Origin: Brachypodium distachyon
Taxonomy: Eukaryota; Streptophyta; Magnoliopsida; Poales; Poaceae
DNA length: 64,000 bases
Direction of reading: 5' to 3'
Assembly: GCF_000005505.3 (NCBI RefSeq)
Contig: NC_016131.3
Span: forward strand, 53,491,355-53,555,354
Shown here one piece after another: positions 32,885-44,845 of the stretch. Below the pieces are notes generated by a model, which was given only the letters and a program-made list of their open reading frames with translations, was not told the origin of the DNA and did no database searches. Made by a program: the position numbers and the translations under genes. Position 1 is the stretch's first letter; each line of letters begins with the position of its first letter.

Positions 32885-35599
32885 TTATCCTTCAACGATC
32901 TTCACAGGACTCCTGTAGAACAGATCACTTTTCATTAGAGTTCTGGCAAGACAAAAAAGCAACTGCGCATATTATTTCAGGACTACACCTACCCAAATGG
33001 ACTTTGCTTGATTGATAGTAGTTCAACATCCAGCTGTTTGCAACAGAGAAACATTTAATGATGAGATACAGAACATAAACAATTTCAACAACAGCGAAAA
33101 AATCTGAATGATAATGGAAAACATATTTATATAAATAGCATGAAAACAAATGTCAGATTACCTCAATAGTTGCATTTGGAGGAATTTCTTGAACGCCCTT
33201 TTTCCCATAAGCAAGTTCAGGAGGAACAATAAGCAACCTCTGAAATATTCGTTATCATCAGATTACAGAACAAGAACAACAATGTTTCCCTCATCCAAGA
33301 AATCATGACAGGATAAGACTTTTTTGTGCGTTCATGTCTCAAAATGATGTGGCATGCATAAAGTGATCAGTGAAGACAAAGAATTGGTTAGAACTGACAA
33401 ATGATAGCGATGTAATGTTTTTGTCGATATCAAGCTCAAATAAAATATATGCCTTTTGACATGATGCAGGTAACTTAGCATATTTCACGATCATCAATTA
33501 AACAAACAATCTCTGATGAGGCATCAAAGAGTGATGGGTAACTTAATTATCTGCAACTATGTTTCCTGATCAGTAACTGATATCAACAGATCTTAGCTGT
33601 TTACAAACTCATGGAATTTCCGTTAGAAAAGAAAGATCATACAGCAAAACTGAAACAAAAATTACAGGAGTTGCTCACCTGGCCTCCAACTTTCATTCCC
33701 TCAACCCCAAGATCCAATCCTCTGAGAACATTGCCTCTTTCAGAATTCCCAACATCAAACCCATATGGCTACACATCATTTAGGCAAGAAAAAATAGAGT
33801 AAATCTAGAAGAATACAATCTGTAACTACAACAACTTGCAAATCAACATTGGGCGACTATCAAGAAGATTCTAAATGTAAAATTAAGAAGCTGATAGTTT
33901 GGAAGACGGAAAGTGACAGGAACTCATACAATATAAAAGTTCGATTTCATGAATCAATTCTATTGTGATTTTATTAAAGTGATTGATTTACTATTATACA
34001 CAGAAAGAGGGAGAATGTTAAAGCAATACCGATCCACCAGTGACACCGAGACCCTGCCTGCTTGTCATGAATGTTATGCCCTTCCACTTGGCCACATAAT
34101 GTACCTACACTAAAGATAGGATAAACCATTATACTTGAAAAAATGAAGTTAAAAATAAATTGCAACTTATGACCAATCACCTGGTAGAATATAACTTGAT
34201 ATATCGGAACACTGTTATTTAACTTAGGCTTCCTATTAGTTCAATCTTGCAATTTTTAGCAAAAGTGGCTAAGTGCTGCATGATAACTTGTTCTCTAAAA
34301 CACTATATGTCAACAGATTTGTCACTCATCCATAGAGGTGCAAACGGGTAATCAAATGAGCTAAAATTTCAAAATCACATCACTTTTTGAAAAACTAGTT
34401 CATTTGTTTGAACTCAAGGGGGTTGTTGGGTACCCTAATGGTAACTTGTTGCACCTCTACTCATCCATATGATGATATGATTAGTCAAAATAAATGAAGA
34501 CAAACACAACAAATGGATGTTTCTGGACAATTGGACATTCTTGAGAAAGAGTGTCAACACAATTATAAGATATCACCTTTTATGTGATGAATTAGATGAG
34601 ATAAAATAGAGTCAAATCGGACCACATAAACTCGAGGAGGTAAAAGAAAATTTTGCACATTTCAGAATTCCCATTTCATGAGACTTCATCCTTATCAGTT
34701 CCTCTCATTGCTACAGGTTCATGCCAATAATCTTCTACATGATTCTACAAATGCTAAGCTTGATCGAATACAAATAGTAGTGCTGGTACATACTGCGACA
34801 CGGGATCCCTTTACAGCCTTAGCCCCACCTCCTACCTTGATGTCATAATACCTGCTCAAGACTTCATATGTTATAGCACATTCAGGTAATGGCAATTAGT
34901 TAGCAAAGCATGATGAACCAATTTGATCTCATTTTGCAAGATCAGCGGCCTTCCGATCAGTAGAATGCACCGTATCCGTTATGCTGTGTATGACAGTAGG
35001 TATCTAGGAGCTACATGTCTACCACACGAGGACAAATTATTGCCAATCCAAATTAGAGCACAAGAGCCGAAGAGCACCTAGGAGTACACTAGCAGGGGTT
35101 AAATAAACAGAGTGTGTGCTGTGTGCGTACTTGAGGCCATTAGGAAGAGTTTTGAAGTCGCTCTCCGGAATCTTGGAGGCCCTAAACTGCCCCCCAAACA
35201 ACATAAAACCTCAGCTCAATTTCACCCGATGCGAAAACCTGAACAGCTGAAGGACACTACGAGGACACAGATTCTTACAACTCTCCTACTGGTAGACACG
35301 GCATCGGCTTCCCCTCCCCCGGCGACGCCAATCCCTACGGCTGCACCAACACCAAGAACACACGTACTCTGAATAAACCTGAAACCGGAAGAATCGAGGA
35401 ATAACAGAGTATCATGTATCGATCGAGAACCTGCGGTGGCGGCGACGAGCGAGGCGAACCACCGCCGGGAGGCTGTCCCCTCAGGGGAGGCGTCCGAGCG
35501 GCAGGCGAAGGCGGTCGTCCGCCGCGACCTCGCCGAGATAGGGGAGAGCGGAAGGGCGCGGCGCGGGCACAGGGAGGGCAGGACGGAGGAGAGCTCCAT
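32885..35599 (-). CDS. FKBP-type peptidyl-prolyl isomerase, thylakoid lumen (FKBP18-like)
   Basis: An immunophilin of the chloroplast lumen; FKBPs catalyse proline isomerisation in protein folding. Nine minus-strand exons: 35431-35599, 35279-35340, 35131-35186, 34794-34851, 34030-34104, 33679-33768, 33162-33239, 32993-33033 and 32885-32912. All are in phase with GT-AG borders and give 218 residues. Residues 1-44 are a Ser/Arg-rich plastid transit peptide. A twin-arginine lumen signal follows: RRWFASLVAATAAVGIGVAG (45-64), with a cleavage-type ADA at 68-70. The mature part has DFKTLPNGLKYYDIKVG, VHYVAKWKGITFMTSRQG, GFDVGNSERGNVLRGLDLGV and RLLIVPPELAYGKKGVQEIP, ending LDVELLSIKQSPFG and SPVKIVEG. 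Several active-site residues of cytosolic FKBP12 are not obvious, common for lumen members. The FKBP18 label comes from remembered similarity. Confidence 0.92.
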
Positions 35600-35994
35600 T
35601 TGTGCGGACGACGAGCAGGCGGCAGCGGACGGGTTTTGTTTGATTTTGGTTTGGATATTATATTCAGGGGAGATTGGATATTTGTTCTGGGTTGGGTTCG
35701 GTCGCGTGGATTTTGCGTTCGTGGCCTGTAAATTCACATTCTGGAGTAGTCGCTTTTTTTTAGCGGGAACAAAACTTCCATTGACACCTGGGCACAGCCA
35801 AATCGCTGGCCACAGAACCTCTGCAAAATCTGGAGCATCAGCAGGGCCATATGGCTTGGGAGGGTTCTCCGGTGACGTACGTCACCTCACTGACGCGTGG
35901 GGCAGACCCCACCTGCCATTGAAGCACCGGATGTGGCTTTTGGGTAGACCCCAGACTTTAGCGTCCGCAACTTTCTCAAAAGCTTGCAAAATAA

Positions 35995-36109
35995 TAGCTC
36001 CGTACCGTATTAAGTGTCGAAATATTACGTGTATCTAAATACATTTTGGTGTGTAGACATATTTATATTTAGATAAATTTGAGACACTTAATATGAGACG
36101 GAGGAAGTA
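35995..36109. mobile_element. Stowaway-like MITE
   Basis: The left end TAGCTCCGTACCGTATTAAGTGTC pairs with the right end GACACTTAATATGAGACGGAGGAAGTA. The interior 'acgtgtatctaaatac ... atttatatttagata' folds back. Confidence 0.75.
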
Positions 36110-36545
36110 TAATGTACTTTCTTCGTATCAAATCAAGTGACATGGATTTGTATAAAAATCTAAACTAATTCATGTCATGTATTTTCGGCATTGATGGTGT
36201 AGGAAATAAATAAAAAAACTAATGATCCCTTTCTAGTACCATAATTGTCTACTGCCTAATTGCCTCCAGAGTGCGATGCCAAATCAGAAAAAAAAAATCG
36301 GAACAGAAGCAAGTTGCTGGTGCTAAATTTGATTGGGGAATAAAGAGTCTATTGACCTGTCTCCCACCACGGAACCTCCACAATCTGAGAAAAATGGATG
36401 ACGCGGTAGAATCTACTGGAGTCGAGGATGGACGAGAGATGGAGAGTGTAGGCGTGAAGGGAACGGGCTATGGCAGCTCATGGCAGCAGCATGACGCGAC
36501 AGACGACAACAACAGGTGGTACATCAGTGCCAAAATTAGAGCGTA

Positions 36546-36963
36546 GAGGCTGTTTGGATTGAACCCAAGTTTGCCTTACCTGATTGGGCATCTTTTTATT
36601 GCCCATGAGTTTGCCAATTTTGACCAATAAAATGAATTAGAATTGTCGAAAAGGAATTGACATGCTCAATAATTGGCATCCTTTCAAACAAGACCAATTT
36701 TTTTGTCATGACCAAAAAATTGGCATGACATACTTTGGTAACAAAATACACCATGTTTGGTTCTTGTACATTCACGTCATGCAAAATTTTTGGCTCATGG
36801 TTGGTCAAAAAATTGACAAAATTTGTGAAGAGAGACGTGAGATGGTTGGCAAGATTCTTTTAGAAGCCAAATTTTTGTTTACCAACCACAGAAAGACAGA
36901 AATAATATGCGTTGCCAAAAGGTTGACAGGGCAAGTTTGGGCAAAACGCAAACACACCCTGCG
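36546..36963. mobile_element. Tourist-like or foldback MITE
   Basis: The left edge GGCTGTTTGGATTGAACCCAAGTTTGCC and the right edge GGGCAAGTTTGGGCAAAACGCAAACACACCC are imperfect inverse copies. The interior shows further facing words such as ATTGACATGCTCAATAATTGGCA and GCCAATTTTGACCAATAAAATG. The exact ends are uncertain. Confidence 0.5.
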
Positions 36964-37479
36964 TGGTAAATATGGCATTTGGTACACTGTGAATAGATAA
37001 TAGCGCAATGTTAAGAATGTTCTGCTAGTAGAACTAGTTTTTGCAGCAAGTCTATCTATTGTGAATTTTACCACTTAATGGATCTCAGAAGGGAAAAGCA
37101 AAAAGCTTACACAACCAAGACTCATCTCGGAATTAAAGTGTGGCGTGTTATTTCCAACAGTGGTGATCTTGTTTTTCTTCTTCTTTGTGATAGACAGCGG
37201 TCTCAAATCTAGAGATGGGTTGACCTCTGGTCACATCATATATGAAGATCAGAATGCGTGGAGCAAGACTCAAAGAGGGAGATTATAAATATAGATTTAA
37301 TGTTCCCCGCAAAAAGAAAAAAGATTTAATGTTGAAAAAAAGAGAGTACCACAACGAAACCTTGATATCAAAGCAAAATGCTAATACGAGAATAAAAAAT
37401 AGCTCAAATCTTTAAACCCCAGAAGAGAGGCTTCTGGCGATGCTTGTCGTCCAGTAGCTTTGAAGGCCGGTTGAAGCAG

Positions 37480-37944
37480 TACTCCCTCCGTTTCTCAAAA
37501 ATTGGCATATTAGTTTTCATTAAGACAATGTTCTGATCACAAATTATTATGTTAAATTGTTGTTTATATGACATGAAACCACAAGTATCAAGTACTTTTG
37601 ATAACGAATCTAGAGATACTAATTTTACGTCATATAAAATACATCTTGATATACTCTCTCCATTTCTCAAAGGTTGGCGTATTTTGTTTCGTTAAGACAA
37701 GCATTTGATCAAGATTTACTCTATTAATATGTAAGTTATATGATACAAAACCATGATCATTAGCAAGAACTTTTAAAAACGAATCCATTGATATAAATTT
37801 CATGTATGAAAAAACACATATCAATAGAGTTTTTATTGGTCAAAATATTGTCTTAACGAAACAAAATACGTCAACCTGTGTGAAATGAAGAGAGTAGTAA
37901 TTTGTGATCAAAGGTTCCTGTCGATGAAAACCACGGAGGGAGTA
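37480..37944. mobile_element. Stowaway MITE with a nested related element
   Basis: The outer ends are TACTCCCTCCGTTTCTCAAAAATTGGC and CCACGGAGGGAGTA. The inner element (37652-37896) starts TACTCTCTCCATTTCTCAAAGGTTGGCGTATTTTGTTTCG and ends with the inverse CGAAACAAAATACGTCAACCTGTGTGAAATGAAGAGAGTA. Both carry TA flanks and related interiors (CGAATC(T/C)A, CATATGACA-type words). Confidence 0.78.
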
Positions 37945-38389
37945 TCTTGTTTCGAGAGGAGATCATCTTGCGGTTCAGAACTTCTGGCTTTGAAGGCTGG
38001 CTGACCACGTAGGAGCTAGGAGTCGTAGATCCAGAACTAGTATCTTGTTTCAGAAAGGAGATCCTCTTGGTCGTGACGCATGACCCTTACTCCGGTAGGC
38101 CCCCGATTGACCGAAACGTCCAGCATGCGCCATGGAAGGCTAGCTGACGACTATCGCGCTGCCGTCGACAGCTGGGAAGGCTGCAACTTTGAGTCTTGGA
38201 TTTATTACCCAAGCAATGATATGTACAGTGTACTGCCAGACGAAATGCCTCAAAAGTACCGCTCCTAGTGCTACTACTGGACAAGACCACCGAGTGAGAT
38301 CTGGCAAACTGCAGGGCATTCGGTGGCCAAAAGACTGAAACGTCTACAAGACTTACGCTAGTGCTACTAGGTTCCCTTTGTTTAGGGCA

Positions 38390-40336
38390 TGAATTGTGCT
38401 TATTTGGCTTTTAGGACGACAAGCCAACGAACTAAAAAAAAAATCGCTGGACTGCAAACAAGAAGTTCCAGGCCCGTTTGTACTACCGAGCAAAAGCACC
38501 AGTGCTTCTCGTTTTGGCTCGAGCTGGAACAAAATCCCACGCCCTTTTGCCCTTCCCACTATTTACGTCAAAACTGCCTTCTCCTCTGTTCCCCTCCCTC
38601 ACCCCGACTCCTCCCGAGCGAGCAACAAGACGCGAGCGAGCGCCGGCCCGACCTAGATCCAGCGTTGCCCGGGCACGCTGCCGGTTCGTCCTCGCCAGAT
38701 CCGCCTCGTCCACCGGCTCCTCCCCCTGTTCCCGTCCTCGGCCGCCCGACGCCAGCCCACCAACCGACGCCCGACCAAGCTCCGTGAGGCAGACTTGGCC
38801 GGATCCGCCTCCTCCGCCGCAGCTTGGTCTTCCCCGACCAGAGCCACGCCGCCGTCTCATCTCCCTGACCAAGTCCGCGCCGTGCGCCACCCCGGTCCGC
38901 ATGAACAGATGAAAGGCGGGCTGGCGAAGCATGCTGTTCGGGTGAGTTTCGCTCGTGGCCGCCGCCGAGCACGAGGAGATGGAGGACGGTTAGGGCGCGG
39001 AAGAGCAGGCCGCCGATGACGATTGCTAACCTGTGCATATTACCACGGGCACTGCCGTGTTCCTGATTTACCGGTGCACACACGTATTATTCCTTTTATT
39101 TGTTTGTTGTCATCATTGTTGGCTAAGGTGCCACAGATTCTTGCAATAACAAAGTAGTGTTCGACTTGATTTCTGAAAATTTTGTTTCTTTCTTCGTCAT
39201 TGAACCACCGCCTGTTTCTGATAATGCGTGAAGGAGCCAACTGCAGTGTTCTTGTGCTGCATCGTTAAGTGCTAGCTAGCTTCGTAGACCAACGACTTAA
39301 CTAATAAGTATTGGTACTGTACTATTTTTTTCATTGTTAAAATTAAATAATAGAAAAAATCAAATAATTCATGCTAAATCTACCTAAAACAAATCTTGTC
39401 AAAATTTGATATTTTACGCTGAAAAGAATTATTAAACTCGTCATTTGCACTTACATCAATAAACTCAACACTTAAACAAAATCAGCAGTAAGTAAGCACA
39501 TTTCAGTTGTAACCATAGTTTTACTGCTTTCCTAAATGAACAGCAGTCAGGTTCTAGCTCCAGCAAAAAATTAGCTTCTTTGAGCTCCAACAAGCTTTTA
39601 TTCAGCTCCAGCCTAAAGAAAGTCAGCCTAGCAAGGTCGGCAGAGCGAGGTGCTGGACCAGCAGTCGGCTTTCACGGCAGTGGCAATTGCAACAGTCTGA
39701 TGTCAAGGCTCTCGCATTCCGGCAGAAATGAAACGAGAGGGAGGGGCGTTGTTAAGCCAGCCTTCCTCTGATTTTATGGATAGTGATTCCCCTTGTGACA
39801 TGGCATTCCGACGGATGGATGAGATCGACAGCTGGATGATGCATCCCGTGAAGCCCGCTCAGGTAAAAGGCAAATAAATGTGTGTGCAAACAGAACCCCC
39901 GCGAGGCCGCCGGGCAGGCAAACGCGTCCACCTACAACGGCGCGCCCGTGGCCGCCACGACCGAAGAACATTATGCATCCACCGGTCGGCGGCCGACGCA
40001 ATGGGCCATGGCACACGTGCAACGCCCGTTATGTTACCCCCCCGGGTGCTCTCTGCCGACAGATGTGTAGCCGAACCAAACCCTGCGTGGACCATCTCAC
40101 CAAGATCACTTTATTTTCGAACATGCGATGGTGAACTTGCAAGGACGTGTTTGCTTTGTGTCTGGCTTACCAAGACCAGTGAGATTACCGATGCCCCTCT
40201 CCTGGTGTGCAGGGCTTCGGCAAAGGGTTGTAGACGACAACAAATTTTTCTCCACTGACAGCTCAAGGTTATCAATCCCCATAAAACTTTGGTTTACAAG
40301 TACGTAGCTCCATCAGATCCTAAAAAAAAAAATTAA
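38390..40336. other. Intergenic: GC-rich island at 38580-39040, then AT-rich, then GC-rich 39860-40060
   Basis: The island at 38580-39040 is C-rich and open in many frames on both strands. It could be a leader or first exon (a GTGAGT lies at 38941) or a captured fragment, but no family motif is visible. Bases 39280-39540 are AT-rich. A second GC-rich patch near 39900-40050 likewise has no signature. Confidence 0.4.
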
Positions 40337-40449
40337 TACCTCCGTTTCATAATTTTTGTCGAAATCCTACATGTATCTAGACACTTTTTAGCAATAGATA
40401 CATCTTTTTTGATCAAATTTAACACAAGAATTATGAAAAGGAGGAAGTA
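40337..40449. mobile_element. Stowaway MITE
   Basis: The ends TACCTCCGTTTCATAATTTTTGTC and ACAAGAATTATGAAAAGGAGGAAGTA face each other around the core CATGTATCTAGACAC..TAGCAATAGATACATC. Confidence 0.82.
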
Positions 40450-40615
40450 GCTGCCATCGGGCAATCATGAAAGCACAAACATGAAGCCTCTCGCGTCCTC
40501 AAGACACCTATCAAGATTGTCATTCATGCAACCACACTAGTTCTCCAAAGAGGTGGATTAACTGCTGGTGGATTTTTTTTAATTACTAAAAACAATTTTA
40601 AGGAGTGTGAAACGA

Positions 40616-40695
40616 GTGTTTTAGACACTCTTATCCTAATACGCAGTTTTAGACACTCCTATCCTAATACGCAGTTTTAGACACTCCTAGTACGC
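40616..40695. repeat. 28-bp tandem repeat, about 2.7 copies
   Basis: TTTTAGACACTC(T/C)TATCCTAATACGCAG repeats with a period of 28 bases. The TAGACACTC word is at 40622, 40650 and 40678. The last copy is shortened. Confidence 0.85.
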
Positions 40696-40809
40696 AGACA
40701 TTACACTCCTAAGTGGAAAGTACATAATGGAACATTTACAATGGATCGTGAATATCTTTTTTTTGTTTTTATCTGGTTCGTAAGTGTCTTGAGATTGTTA
40801 CAAACCGAG

Positions 40810-43100
40810 CACGAACTGCCTTTGCGGCTCAATCATATCTCTAGCCGGAGCTAAATTGAACTTGCTCGCTTTTTAACACGAGTTGAGCTGAGTTCAGTCT
40901 AGATCGCTCCAATCTGGCTCTTCTACGTCCTTATTTCGGCCATTGCTTTCCTTGACAAATATCACAAGAATGTCACATACAAAAAATAGCATACCGATTA
41001 GAACCTAACACACCACAAGTAAACATTTTTTAATATACAACATCAAATTAAGGGCGGGAAAAGAAGGCGATGACATACCAAGCAAGGGTGAAGGCACCGC
41101 TTTATGCGACAACCTCTAAACCTGAGGATAGATCAACTTTCCAAATCGTTTGATGCAATTGACTCCATGCAACAGAAGTGAATAAAAAGTTCTTTAAAGG
41201 CAAGTGATAAGATGAACCTCATGCAAGAGAGATACTAAAAAAACATCATGCATGAGAGAACGAAAACCAACTTTGATAGGTGGTGGCTCATTTGGAGATA
41301 GAAGGGAACCTCAGATGAGAAAATGACCAAGCTGCAGGCTTCATGACCACAAAGTGGGGCTCTAATGGAGGTTAAGAAGAACCCTAGCAGCGTTGCCGTT
41401 CTCGCAACGAATTTTTTTTTCAATTTTCAGGCAACCAAGGATGAAGACCAAACATACAAAACACCATCTACCCCTAATAATAAAAGCAGGAAGGTTTCCA
41501 TCGTTGGTTTCGTACGTCGGGCAAATTTGCATTGTAACCCTTTCGTTTTTCAAGAACTCAACCCACACTCCAGCTTGCGAAGGAACTGGGGTTTTCTGCA
41601 AAATTTGGGCTTTCCTGCAATTTTGTCATCCTTGTTACCGGCTACCGCAACCATCCCTTTCACCTCGACACCAGCATTGGATCATGAGGACGCAGATCGA
41701 GGTGCTCCCGCTCGATGGCTTAGTCACTGGTGGCGCAACAGTTTGAGGACACACTCGTGCGCATCGTCCTCACCGCTAACGTCGTCTCCTTCGCGCTCGC
41801 ACTCTCTTCCTCGGCAGGGTTGCTCTTCTCTGAATCCAAATCTGACATGAATGGGGTGCCAGCATGGACTCCTTTTCCGGTTCTACAAAGCTCCGCCCAA
41901 GGTGCCGTCTCGCCAGATCCGCCCGACTGCCGTCTCGCCATCTGGCTCTCTACATCCTTATTTGGGCATTGCTTTCCTTGCCAGATATCATAGGAATGCC
42001 ACAATGTTTTAGGTGCGCGTTTAGTTTCTATCGTAGTCGTGCCTTGCATGCCGCACTTTATTATCTATGTGGCCCATGTGTCATAGATACGATCTTTGCC
42101 CATGTCCTTGGATTCAATTTTGGTGGCCACACTTTTGTGGCAAGTCACATGGTGCCTAAGCTTAGTTGTGGAATTTTTTTCTTTGAACCAAACATACCCA
42201 TATGCCAAAGCCCACAATGTGTCATAGACATAACCTTTTGACGAATTATGTGGCTCTAATTATGTTAAGCGCACTTTTGTAACTTATAAGTCACAAAGGG
42301 CGCACCTTACTGTCACATACAAAAAATAGCATACCGATTAGAACCTAACCCACCACAAGTAAACATTTTTTAATATATAACATCAAATTAAGGGCGGGAA
42401 AAGAAGGCGATGACATAACAAGCAAGGGCGAAGGTACCGCTTTATGCGACAACCTCTAAACCAGAGGATAGATCAACTTTCCAAATCATTTGATGCAGTT
42501 GACTCCATGCAACAGAAGTGAATAAAAAAGTTCTTTGAAGGCAACTGATAAGATGAACCTCATACAAGAGAGATAGTAAAAAACATCATGCACGAGTTGC
42601 CTTTGCGGCTCGATCATATCTCTAGACCCAGCTAAATTGAACTTGCTCACTTTTTAAGACGAGTTGAGCTGAGTTCAGTCTAGATCGCTCCAATCTGGCT
42701 CTTCTACGTCCTTATTTCGGCCATTGCTTTCCTTGCCAAATATCACAAGAATGTCACAATTTTTTAGGCACGTGTTCGGTTTCTATAATAGTCGTGCCTT
42801 GCCGTACTTTATTATCTATGTGGCCCATGTGTCATAGATACGATCTTTGCCCATGTCCTTGGATTCAATTTTGGTGGCCACACTTTTGTGGCAAGTCACA
42901 TGGTGCCTAAGTTTAGTTATGGCAAAAAATTCCTAGAACCAAACATACCCATATGCCAAAGCCCACAATGTGTCATAGACATAACCTTTTGACGAATTAT
43001 GTGGCTCCAATTATGTTAGGCACACTTTTGTAACTTGTAAGTCACAAAGGGGATATAACCTTGGTGTCACATACAAAAAATAGCATACCGATTAGAACCT
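40810..43100. repeat. Mosaic of duplicated segments
   Basis: Two segment types alternate. Type A contains TGTCACATACAAAAAATAGC (at 40971, 42311 and 43065), AAGGGCGGGAAAAGAAGGCGA and CATGCAACAGAAGTGAATAA. Type B contains TGTGGCCCATGTGTCATAGA then CCTTGGATTCAATTTTGGTGG, and CATACCCATATGCCAAAGCC (about 42000-42300 and 42760-43055). The stretch CTAAATTGAACTTGCTC..GCTCCAATCTGGC occurs at 40851 and 42632. The order suggests tandem duplication of an A+B unit followed by deletion and a new insertion. Confidence 0.8.
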
Positions 43101-43150
43101 AACACACCACAAGTGTTTTTTTTAATATATAACATCGTACTTGCAACCGC

Positions 43151-43615
43151 CGCCGTCTCCTTCGTGCTCACGCTCTCCTCCTCTCTGGGGTTCCTCTCTG
43201 AATCCAAATCCGAGACGAATGGGGGGTGCCGACATGGACTCCTTTTCCCGTTCTACAAAGCTCCGCCTGAGGCTTCGTCTCGCCAGATCCGCCCAACCGT
43301 CGACTCGCTAGAACTTCATCAGCGCACCTCGCAATCCGCCCGGAACGTTGTCTCACCCAACGTACCGCCTCTTCGGTCAACGCCGTCTCCTTCGCGCTTG
43401 TGCTTTCCTCCTCGGCAGGGTTGCTCTTCTTTGAATCCAAATCCGAGACGAATGGGGTGCCAACATGGACTCCTTTTCCTGTTCTACAAAACTCCGTCCG
43501 AGGCGTCGTCTTGCCAGATCTGCTCGATTGCCAACTCGCTAGAACTTCATCCGCACGCCTCGCCTAATCCTCCTGGGACGTTGTCTCGCCCAAGGTACCG
43601 CCTCTCCGGTCAACA
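43151..43615 (+). repeat. 230-bp tandem duplication, with a third copy at about 41779-41960
   Basis: CGCCGTCTCCTTCG starts at 43151 and again at 43381. Both copies contain GAATCCAAATCCGAGACGAATGG, CATGGACTCCTTTTCC and TCGCTAGAACTTCATC. A related copy lies at 41779 (GAATCCAAATCTGACATGAATGG). Short frames run through (SESKSETNGG, SSSLGF) with no known domain. It may derive from one decayed exon. Confidence 0.78.
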
Positions 43616-43629
43616 CCGTCGCTGCTAAC

Positions 43630-44080
43630 CTCAATAGGCAATCTATACATATAATTCAAAGCAAAAGGAAAAAAGAAAGGAAAAACTAGAGGGAGGGGAT
43701 GCAAGATCTAACCCGTTCATCCATCTTCTCAAACCGTCTCCCGGTCAGCCACCATAGCAGTTAGCGGGAAAGGAAAGGGATGTGGTCGCCCCCCCTAGAT
43801 CTAGGCATATCCGAAGAGATTATTTAAGGAGCTACCACAAGATCCACCTCCAGAACCAACCGCCGACTCAACATCATCGATGGAGAGGGAACAAAGGAGA
43901 GACAACTGCTAGTCCCCACCCAAACGAACGTTGATGATTTTCTCACGAGAACGGCTAACGACATAGCTGCATGCAGGAATGAAGCTACAAACCTAGGTAA
44001 TACAGAGAGCTGCTGCTACGATATCCCTCCTTTCCCTACTCCGAACGCCGGCGGCTGCCTCAGCGAAGCAGGAGAAAAGG
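43630..44080. other. Intergenic leader to the minisatellite
   Basis: A GC-mixed stretch with no gene signal. Confidence 0.35.
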
Positions 44081-44350
44081 AGGATTTCCCTAGATCTGGA
44101 TGGAAGGAGAGGGGCGAGAAACTAGGGTTAATTTGCGGCGGCGGCGGCGGAGGAGGAGGAGGAGAAAAGGAGGATTGCCCTAGATCTGGATGGAAGGAGA
44201 TGGGTGAAATATTAGGGTTCATTTGCGGCGGCAGCGGCAGAGGAGGAGGAGGAGGAGAAAAGGAGGATTGCTCTAGATCTGGATGGAAGGAGATGGGTGA
44301 AATATTAGGGTTCATTTGCGGCGGCGGTGGCGGCGGAGAAAACAAGAATT
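44064..44350 (-). repeat. 90-93 bp minisatellite, three copies, coding-like on the minus strand
   Basis: TAGATCTGGATGGAAGGAGA recurs with offsets of 90 and 93 bases (GATCTGGA at 44093, 44183, 44276), joined by GCGGCGGCGG and GGAGGAGGA runs. Because 90 and 93 are multiples of three, the minus strand stays open from 44345 to 44016. It gives proline-rich repeats of the type SFSPPPPP..QMNPNISPISFHPDL. No start context or conserved family was found, so a real protein is doubtful. Confidence 0.7.
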
Positions 44351-44370
44351 GCCTCTAGTTATTTCTGTGA

Positions 44371-44575
44371 GAAAATGGACGGCTGACATTGAGGGTCGGA
44401 GCCATCGGATGGCCCAACGCGTTTCAACATATGGAGCGAAATATTAGGGTTAATTTGCGGCGGCGGCGGCCGCAGAAAAAACAAGAATTGCCTCTAGTTG
44501 TTTCTACGATGAAATGGACGGCTGAGGTTGAGTGCCGGAGCTATCGGACGGCCCAGCACGTTTCAACAGATGGTA
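44371..44575. repeat. Direct repeat in the Argonaute 5' flank
   Basis: ATGGACGGCTGA..TTGAG(G/T)G(T/C)CGGAGC(C/T)ATCGGA(T/C)GGCCCA(A/G)C(A/G)CGTTTCAACA(T/G)ATGG occurs at 44373-44432 and 44514-44573. The TATTAGGGTT(A/C)ATTTGCGGCGGCGGC unit of the minisatellite lies between them. Confidence 0.7.
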
Positions 44576-44754
44576 TGGTTCCCGTCCACCTGAAAAATCG
44601 GTGGAGCCAAAACATACGAGCGAATCTAAATCTATTCACTGACATGTAGGTCAATGTTCACCATGTAAGTTTCGGGCCCACATGTCAGTGAGTTTGGGTA
44701 CGCTCAACCATGGTATAAGCGCTTCTCGCGGCTCCTGGCCTGCACACGATCCTC

Positions 44755-44762
44755 TATAAAAA
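44755..44762 (+). promoter_or_regulatory. TATA box of the Argonaute gene
   Basis: TATAAAAA lies 84 bases upstream of the ATG at 44846, placing a start of transcription near 44785-44790 and a short leader. Confidence 0.65.
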
Positions 44763-44845
44763 CGAGGCCCCCGCAGCGGTTTTTCTCATCTTCTTCCGTT
44801 TTCCCTTCTCGCTGTAGCGCTTCCAAAACCCTCTCTGTCTCTCCG

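Larger units (their letters stand above)
35600..38389. other. Intergenic with several MITEs
   Basis: A T-run and AGCGGGAACAAAACTTCCATTGACACC at 35750-35785 resembles the reversed 3' end of a LINE or SINE. Stowaway and Tourist-like elements are listed separately. Bases 37945-38389 are unremarkable; GTATCTTGTTTC(A/G)GA occurs twice (37941, 38039). No gene is recognised. Confidence 0.5.

Noticed and set aside
38389..38932. Open frames in the 38.6-39.0 kb GC-rich island
   Set aside because: Both strands are open, there is no motif, and no splice-linked continuation could be followed.
40616..40695. 28-bp repeats resembling CRISPR spacing
   Set aside because: The copies are head-to-tail with no unique spacers, in a plant nuclear genome; a plain minisatellite.
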